Positions 59,015-64,000 of a DNA stretch of 64,000 nucleotides are shown piece by piece. Below the pieces are notes generated by a model. That model did not search any database. It had not been told where the DNA came from and was given only the letters and a program-made list of their open reading frames with translations. The stretch comes from Glycomyces artemisiae (GTDB lineage Bacteria > Actinomycetota > Actinomycetes > Mycobacteriales > Micromonosporaceae): positions 248,001 through 312,000 of the forward strand of contig NZ_PVTJ01000003.1 in NCBI RefSeq assembly GCF_003002955.1, read 5' to 3'. Made by a program: the position numbers and the translations under genes. The first letter of the stretch is position 1, and every line of letters starts with the position of its first letter.

Positions 59015-62000
59015 GAGGCGGCCCCTTTCAGGAGGAGTGACACGACTTCCCAGGGCCGCAAGGCGACCGCGGGGCCGTTGAGGGGGTGGAGCGGGGTCTC
59101 GTCGGCGCGGCAGCGCACGGCGGTCCCGGGCGGGAGCGACACTTCGGCACCGTTCCCGGTGAGGTCCTGAAGCCGGAGGAGCAGGCCGTCGCGGTCGCGC
59201 GGTTCGGCGACGGTGGCGTGGACGCCGGGCGGCAGGTCGAGGTCCAGGAGGGAGGCGGCGTCGGCCGGGAGCGGCCGGGGGTCGGTGTCGAACTTGTCGA
59301 GGCGGTTGACCTCGCTCGCGACGCCGGGGAAGCGGGTCTCGCGGCCGAAGACTCCGGCCGCGGCGGGGTCGAATCCGGTCGCGGGCGTGAAGGAGTAGCG
59401 GAGGTCGAGGGTCCCGTGCTGCTCGGGCGGGGTGTTGGTGGGCCAGTAGTTGTTCATGACCCACGAGAGGATCGCGCCGCTGCGCGGGCGGAAGTGGTCG
59501 GGCCATTCGCCGCGCACGATGTCGCCGAGGGCGACCAGGGGCGCGTCGGCGCTGGTCCAGATCACGGCCGGGCCGCCGGGTGCGGTCTCGACGGCGACGC
59601 CGTACTGGGTGGTGAACCACTCGTTGCAGGCGCCGGGGGCGTGGTCGGCCGCGGGGTCGACCCAGCCCTGCTGGCGGTCGTAGTGGAAGCGCGGTTCGGT
59701 TGCGGCGAACGGGAAGGCGACGTAGACGGCCTCTTTGGCGAGTTCGCGCTCCTTCTCCAGGCGCACGCGGACGTCGACGCGGTCGTCGCCGTCGCGCAGG
59801 AGCAGGTCGACCTCGACGTGCGGAAGGTTGCGGGCGGTGCCGACGGTGCGCAGGCGCCAGCCGTCGTAGGTGCGGCGCAGGCCGACCGGGCGCATCGCGG
59901 CGGCGGCGACGGTGAGGTCGGGCGGGTCGGCGAGCGGGCGGCGGCCGGAGATCGTGGACGTCGGCGGATGCGGATGGGAATGGGGCGCACCGGAGTGCGC
60001 GAACGCGTCGGGGTGGTCGCCCCTGGTCAGCGCGTCAGGTCCGTTCAGGACGTAGAGCACCTCGCCGAGCCGCCACGGCGAGGCGGCGTCGAGCAGAGCC
60101 CGGCCGGTGGGGCGGTGGGTGAGGGACCGGACGGCGCCGGTGTCGGGGTCGAGGGCGAGGTCCCAGCGGTCGGTCGTGAGCGTCGCCGGGACGGGCCGCC
60201 AGTCGTCGATCGCTGCGGCCGTGCGCTCGGCGGCCCCGCCCTCCTCGCCGGGGGCGAGGGTCCGGGCCGATCCCATGGGGACGGCGCGGTAGCCGAAGGG
60301 AGGCACGTCAGGGACGGTGAGGCGGTGCTTGACGAGGCCGTCGCAGTCGGCCAGCGCCTCGGTCGGGAGGGGTTCGCCGCCGTGGAGGAACGGGGTCCCG
60401 GCGGGGGCCTCCACCTCGACGTCGAGGTCGCGGGCCCAGCCGAGCGGGTTGTGCGCCAGGAGTGTCGGGCCGGCGGTGGTGACGAGCTCGCCGAGCTGCG
60501 AGAGGGCGCGGCGGGTCTCGTCCAGGGCGTTCCGGTGTCCGGTGTGGACCTGGTGGCGCTTCCAGTCGAGCTGGTCCCCCACCTGGTCGCCGTGCGGGTG
60601 GGCGTTGGCGTGGGACCAGGTCCAGGTGTGCTCGCAGCCGAAGAGCGCGCCTTCCCAGGCGGCGTCGAGGGCGTCGCGGTTGGGGCGGTACGTGTCGTCG
60701 GTGCGCGCGATGAGGGCCGCGAGGGCCTCGGCGACGGGCAGGAGCGCCTGGGTGCGGCGGTGCTCGGCCGCGACGGCCGCGCCGGTGCCGACGCCGTCCT
60801 CCCAGTAGGAGCCGCCGTCGCCGCGCCACACCGGGAGCCGTTCGGCGAGCGGGCGGACCGCGTCGAGGTAGCCGGCCATCGTGGACACTGCGATGCGCGG
60901 CCAGGCGTAGGCGGCGTTCCAGCGGGCCGCGAACGCGGCGTCGCCGTCGGCGAGGTCCTCGTTGTCGGCATGGGTGCCGATGACGGGCAGGTCGTGCGGG
61001 AGGTAGTCCTCGCGCTCGTAGCGGGCGAGGAAGCGCGTGAGCGCGTACGCGCCGCCCGCGAGGGTCTGCGGGTCGCCCGCCATGAACCGCAGCTGGGAGT
61101 AGGTGTCGGAGAAGTGGGTGAGGACGCGGGAGCCGTCGATCCCCTCCCACATGACGGGGCTGGCGAGGTGCTGGAGGTCGGAGTCGGCGCCGCCGCCGCG
61201 GTGGTGGTTCTCGATGCCCACGAAGGCGTCGATCCCCAAGGCGCGCAGCATGGACGGGACGGCCGCGGAGTAGGAGGGGACGTCGGTGAGGTTGGCGTAG
61301 TCGATCGGGACGCCGTGCTCGTCGCGCAGCCGCGCCGCGAGGTAGGCGGCCCGGTAGACCTCTTCGAGACTCGCGACGCCGGACAGGAACAGGGAGTGGA
61401 AGGCGTTCACGGAGACGCGGCCCGAGCGGAGCGCGGCGAGGACGCGCTCCGCGCGCTTGCCGGAGCGGGTCGCGAGGTACTGGGCGACGACGAGGGACCC
61501 GTCCACGGAGAACGCGAAGCCGTCGTCGCGGTCGAGGGCGGCCAGGGCGCGGTCGAGGTTGCGGGAGTGGAGTTCGAGGACCTTGCCCTGGACGTCGGTG
61601 TAGCCGACGTCGAGGTGGACGTGCGGGATGAGGTGCACGGTCCACTTGCGCTTCGGTTCGAGGGTGAACGCGGCGGGCGCGCCGCCGTCGAGGCGGACCT
61701 CGGCCGCGGTCGGGCCGGCGAGTTCGGGGACGGGGAAGCGGACCCGGACCTGGCCGGCGTCGCGGCCGGGGCGCGCGAGGTCGTGGGTCCAGGTGCGGTC
61801 CGCGATGCGGACCTCGGCGGTGCGGGGGGCGGCGGCGCCGAAGGGCGCGGTGACGGTGAGGTCGACGAGCTGGTGCAGCCCTTCGGTTTCGATGAACAGC
61901 GGCGTCGATGCGAGCGAGACGTGGACTCGGGCCGGTCCGTCGTGGGGCACCAGGGCGAGGCGCCGCCAGGTGAGGCCCGAGCCGAAGTGGTGGCCGAACT

Positions 62001-62406
62001 GCTCGCGGTGGCGGGTGGGCCCGCCGGGGTCGGCGACGGGGCCGGTCGCGGCCTCGGCGTCCAATGTGGTGGTGACGCCGATGCGGTGCTCCCCCGCGGC
62101 GAGGGCCCCGAGCGGGACCTCCACGACGGCCGCGCCCGCGATGGGCCCGTGCCGGTACACCTCGGAGCGGTCCTCGCGGACCACGTCGGGGTGGAACAGC
62201 CCGGCCCGTCCGTCGATGTCCACGAGCAGGTCGGGGCAGGGCCCGTGCCCGGCGTCGAATTCGAGCCGCAGCAGCCAGTGCCCGTGGGGCACTTCGGCTG
62301 TCAGCTCGATGCGGTGGTCGCGCCACCCTGCGGCGGCGTCGAGCGGGCCGGGCTGGAACGCGGGCAGGTCCGGGCCGCCGATCGGGAACTCGATCACGTC
62401 GTTCAC
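59011..62406 (-). CDS. GH38-like alpha-mannosidase
   Basis: 1131 residues, no signal peptide, so cytosolic. An N-terminal beta domain (about 1-260) precedes the GH38 (beta/alpha)7 domain from about 262, whose first strand HLIPHVHLDVGYTDVQGKVL carries the His-x-Asp zinc ligands. Later family text includes HRGGGADSDLQHLASPVMWE, THADNEDLADGDAAFAARWN and FGCEHTWTWSHANAHPHGDQ. The C-terminal half is beta-rich, as in GH38C domains. It should cleave terminal alpha-mannosyl or a related alpha-linked sugar from imported oligomers. Coupled both to the FAD oxidoreductase (ATGA at 62403-62406) and to the SGNH gene. Confidence 0.88.
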   Translation of the reverse strand: MNDVIEFPIGGPDLPAFQPGPLDAAAGWRDHRIELTAEVPHGHWLLRLEFDAGHGPCPDLLVDIDGRAGLFHPDVVREDRSEVYRHGPIAGAAVVEVPLGALAAGEHRIGVTTTLDAEAATGPVADPGGPTRHREQFGHHFGSGLTWRRLALVPHDGPARVHVSLASTPLFIETEGLHQLVDLTVTAPFGAAAPRTAEVRIADRTWTHDLARPGRDAGQVRVRFPVPELAGPTAAEVRLDGGAPAAFTLEPKRKWTVHLIPHVHLDVGYTDVQGKVLELHSRNLDRALAALDRDDGFAFSVDGSLVVAQYLATRSGKRAERVLAALRSGRVSVNAFHSLFLSGVASLEEVYRAAYLAARLRDEHGVPIDYANLTDVPSYSAAVPSMLRALGIDAFVGIENHHRGGGADSDLQHLASPVMWEGIDGSRVLTHFSDTYSQLRFMAGDPQTLAGGAYALTRFLARYEREDYLPHDLPVIGTHADNEDLADGDAAFAARWNAAYAWPRIAVSTMAGYLDAVRPLAERLPVWRGDGGSYWEDGVGTGAAVAAEHRRTQALLPVAEALAALIARTDDTYRPNRDALDAAWEGALFGCEHTWTWSHANAHPHGDQVGDQLDWKRHQVHTGHRNALDETRRALSQLGELVTTAGPTLLAHNPLGWARDLDVEVEAPAGTPFLHGGEPLPTEALADCDGLVKHRLTVPDVPPFGYRAVPMGSARTLAPGEEGGAAERTAAAIDDWRPVPATLTTDRWDLALDPDTGAVRSLTHRPTGRALLDAASPWRLGEVLYVLNGPDALTRGDHPDAFAHSGAPHSHPHPPTSTISGRRPLADPPDLTVAAAAMRPVGLRRTYDGWRLRTVGTARNLPHVEVDLLLRDGDDRVDVRVRLEKERELAKEAVYVAFPFAATEPRFHYDRQQGWVDPAADHAPGACNEWFTTQYGVAVETAPGGPAVIWTSADAPLVALGDIVRGEWPDHFRPRSGAILSWVMNNYWPTNTPPEQHGTLDLRYSFTPATGFDPAAAGVFGRETRFPGVASEVNRLDKFDTDPRPLPADAASLLDLDLPPGVHATVAEPRDRDGLLLRLQDLTGNGAEVSLPPGTAVRCRADETPLHPLNGPAVALRPWEVVSLLLKGAAS

Positions 62407-63908
62407 GGGCGCCGTCCCTTGTCGGGGAGGTCGAGGACCGCGCCGTGCTCGGTGAGCGCCGCCGCCAGCGCCGGGTAGTCGTAGTCCTGCACCGGGAGTC
62501 CGGTGGCGAGGGACTGGGCGGCGAGTTCGCCGCAGGCCTCGCCGAGCATCCCGAAGTTCGGTTCCATGCGCGGCGAGGAGAACCCGATGTGGCTGGCGGA
62601 GAAGCAGACCGCGACGGTGAGGTTCGCGGTGCCGTGCGAGGGGAACAGGACTTCGGCGGGGATCTCGTAGAGGTCCACGGGCGGGTTGTGGACCGTGCCG
62701 GAGAGGGTGCCCTCGCCGACCACGGTGCCGTCCCCTTCGGGGTAGTACTGGACGACGTGGGAGTCCATCGCGTAGGCCCAGCAGGCGACGGCGGTGGCCT
62801 TGCGGTTGTTCGGCTTCAGCAGGTCGTGCTGGGTGAGGACGTGCGCGCCGACCATGCGGCGGGCCTCGCGGACGTAGAGGGCGTGCGGGAAGCCGCGGCC
62901 CAGGGGGCTGTCGGTGAACTCGTCGGGCGGGAGGCCGAAGGTGCGGGCGTCGGCGCGGAAGGCCTCGGGCAGGGCCGGGTCGTTGGCGAGCCAGTACAGC
63001 ATCCCCTGGTGCCAGGCGGCCTGCTCGGCGACGATGTCGTCGCGGCGCTTCCAGGACCCGTCGGGGTAGTCCCAGGAGGCCCCGGGCAGGTCGAAGCCGA
63101 AGAACAGGGCCTGGTTGGTCTGGAACTTGCCGTTCGGGAGCGCGGCGGTACGGGTGACGATCGAGGAGAGCCCGGCGACGTCGCGTTCGCGCAGGTGCTG
63201 GAGGAGGTGGCCGTAGCGGGCGGGGTCGTAGTCGTGGGGCCGCTCGAAGGGGAGGCGGTCGGCTTCGCGGGTGAGGACGCCGCGGAAGTTGTACGCCTGG
63301 GTCTTGCCGTCGGCGTCGCCTTCGGCCTCAAGGGGGACGGACCCGACCGGGTAGCCGGTGTTGGGCGTGAAGGGGCCGCGGCGGTAGGCGCGGGCGGGCT
63401 GGAACCCGGCGAGGGACTCGTCGTACTGGGAGGCCGCTTCGCGGCCCGTCGTGTACGGCACCCCGGCGTGGGCCATGAGGTCGCCTTCGTAGGAGGCGTC
63501 GATGAAGAACCGGGCCCGGTGCCACTCGCCGCCGGTGCGGACGGCGGTGATGCGGTCGGCGGTGCGCTCGACGTCGGCGGGCGACTCGATGCGCTGGCCG
63601 GTGCGGACCTCCGCGCCGGCCTCGTTTAGGAGGTTCCACGAGACCCGTTCGGCGGCTTTGGGTTCGAAGAGGTACTTCGGGCCGTCCTCGCCGTACTCGG
63701 CGCCGATCCCGGCGAAGAACCGGGTGCGCGTGAGCCCGGCGAGGGCCTCGGGGACGTCGGGGGTGTCGGTCTTGACGAGGCCGCCCGCGACGATGCCGCC
63801 GACGTGCCCGGTGGGTTCGAGGACCAGGGCGCTGTAGCCGCGCAGGGAGAGGCGGAGCGCGGCCATGATCCCGGCCGGCGTGGCGCCGTAGATGAGGACG
63901 TCAGGCAC
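62403..63908 (-). CDS. FAD-dependent oxidoreductase (FAD_oxidored family)
   Basis: 501 residues. It starts at GTG 63906-63908 (read as Met): PDVLIYGATPAGIMAALRLSLRG is the FAD-binding Rossmann motif with Gly-x-Thr-Pro-Ala-Gly replacing the usual GxGxxG. GHVGGIVAGGLVKTD, FFIDASYEGDLMAHAGVPY and the C-terminal SSPRMEPNFGMLGEACGELA complete the pattern of the pfam12831 group. These are often encoded in polysaccharide utilisation operons, but their reaction is mostly unknown. It overlaps the gene upstream by 8 bases. Confidence 0.9.
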   Translation of the reverse strand: MPDVLIYGATPAGIMAALRLSLRGYSALVLEPTGHVGGIVAGGLVKTDTPDVPEALAGLTRTRFFAGIGAEYGEDGPKYLFEPKAAERVSWNLLNEAGAEVRTGQRIESPADVERTADRITAVRTGGEWHRARFFIDASYEGDLMAHAGVPYTTGREAASQYDESLAGFQPARAYRRGPFTPNTGYPVGSVPLEAEGDADGKTQAYNFRGVLTREADRLPFERPHDYDPARYGHLLQHLRERDVAGLSSIVTRTAALPNGKFQTNQALFFGFDLPGASWDYPDGSWKRRDDIVAEQAAWHQGMLYWLANDPALPEAFRADARTFGLPPDEFTDSPLGRGFPHALYVREARRMVGAHVLTQHDLLKPNNRKATAVACWAYAMDSHVVQYYPEGDGTVVGEGTLSGTVHNPPVDLYEIPAEVLFPSHGTANLTVAVCFSASHIGFSSPRMEPNFGMLGEACGELAAQSLATGLPVQDYDYPALAAALTEHGAVLDLPDKGRRP

Positions 63909-63999
63909 CGGGCACCCGCTTCTTCGGCTTGGCGAGCACCGGGGTCGCGTTCTTGGACGCCTGCGAGGGGCGGGTCCGCTGCACGTCCTCGGGCCAGGC
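63901..63999 (-). CDS. 3' end of an unidentified gene (continues beyond the window)
   Basis: On the minus strand a frame open at the window edge ends at TGA 63903-63901 after 32 codons (AWPEDVQRTRPSQASKNATP then VLAKPKKRVPGA). Third positions are almost all G or C, and the stop overlaps the next gene's GTG by 8 bases, as at other junctions in this operon. The basic tail gives no clue to family. Confidence 0.55.
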   Translation of the reverse strand, partial: AWPEDVQRTRPSQASKNATPVLAKPKKRVPGA

Positions 64000-64000
64000 C

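Noticed and set aside
59086..62478. Open frame of 1130 codons on the plus strand
   Set aside because: Antisense of the GH38 gene, with low-complexity Gly/Val/Arg/Ala/Glu translation; the minus strand carries the coherent protein.
1..64000. tRNA, rRNA, riboswitch or CRISPR elements
   Set aside because: I looked for cloverleaf arms, conserved rRNA text and regularly spaced repeats in the intergenic gaps, all under 300 bases, and found none.

Overview
The window is about 72-74% G+C by eye, with almost exclusively G or C at third codon positions, GTG and TTG starts, Tat and lipoprotein signals, ECF sigma factor, MMPL and DUF4333/LPXTG-type surface genes. This points to a high-GC actinomycete with a saprophytic, plant-polysaccharide-degrading lifestyle. 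The genus cannot be fixed from the sequence; a glycomycete-like organism is only a guess. Coding density is very high. No gap between genes exceeds 300 bases, and I see no rRNA, tRNA, CRISPR array, insertion sequence or prophage.

Layout. 1-3.8 kb: the tail of an acetoacetyl-CoA synthetase and a giant DUF4132 protein. 3.8-6.5 kb (minus): a CN-hydrolase and a PdxA-type dehydrogenase, preceded by a remnant of the four-carbon sugar-acid kinase OtnK. The remnant abuts, head to head, the C-terminal half of a DeoR-family repressor; both genes have lost their N-terminal halves at one junction near 6.15-6.17 kb. 6.5-8.8 kb: a membrane M28 peptidase. 8.9-13.2 kb: a LacI-controlled CUT1 sugar ABC importer with a clear promoter and operators, ending in a strong terminator. 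13.3-15.2 kb: small secreted or membrane proteins. 15.2-17.4 kb: a split transketolase facing a SoxR-type iron-sulfur regulator across a perfect 20-bp palindrome. 17.4-22.1 kb: SDR/XRE, P450-SDR and a MarR-like regulator whose reading frame lacks a normal stop. 22.1-31.8 kb: P-loop kinase, LPXTG surface protein, MMPL transporter, SigJ-like sigma factor, arginase-like enzyme, RDD protein, DUF4333 lipoprotein and a DcuS/DcuR-type two-component system. 31.9-37.7 kb: the DctA dicarboxylate carrier, a YbaB-like protein, an epimerase, a quinone reductase with its TetR repressor, and a methyltransferase.

37.7-50.4 kb is a glucuronoxylan (aldouronate) utilisation locus: secreted GH43, a very large secreted GH67 alpha-glucuronidase, a DUF624 protein, a complete CUT1 importer without its ATPase, a GH2 enzyme and a LacI repressor. 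Three copies of an operator (core TAGTTCA-N4-TGAACTA) tie the two transcription units and the repressor gene together. 50.4-51.9 kb is an MFS exporter.

52.0-64.0 kb is a second glycan locus, one long minus-strand operon joined by overlapping stop/start codons. In transcription order it runs: end of an unidentified gene, FAD-dependent oxidoreductase, GH38-like alpha-mannosidase, SGNH esterase, Lpl-type solute-binding protein and two permeases, then a right-handed beta-helix protein with a phage-tail-like domain, then a terminator. Its substrate cannot be assigned. No ABC ATPase is present for any of the three importers, so they probably share an MsiK-like ATPase encoded elsewhere.

The strongest candidates for follow-up are the double truncation at 6.15 kb, the SoxR/split-transketolase unit, the GH67 with duplicated C-terminal modules, and the GH38/FAD/SGNH/beta-helix operon.
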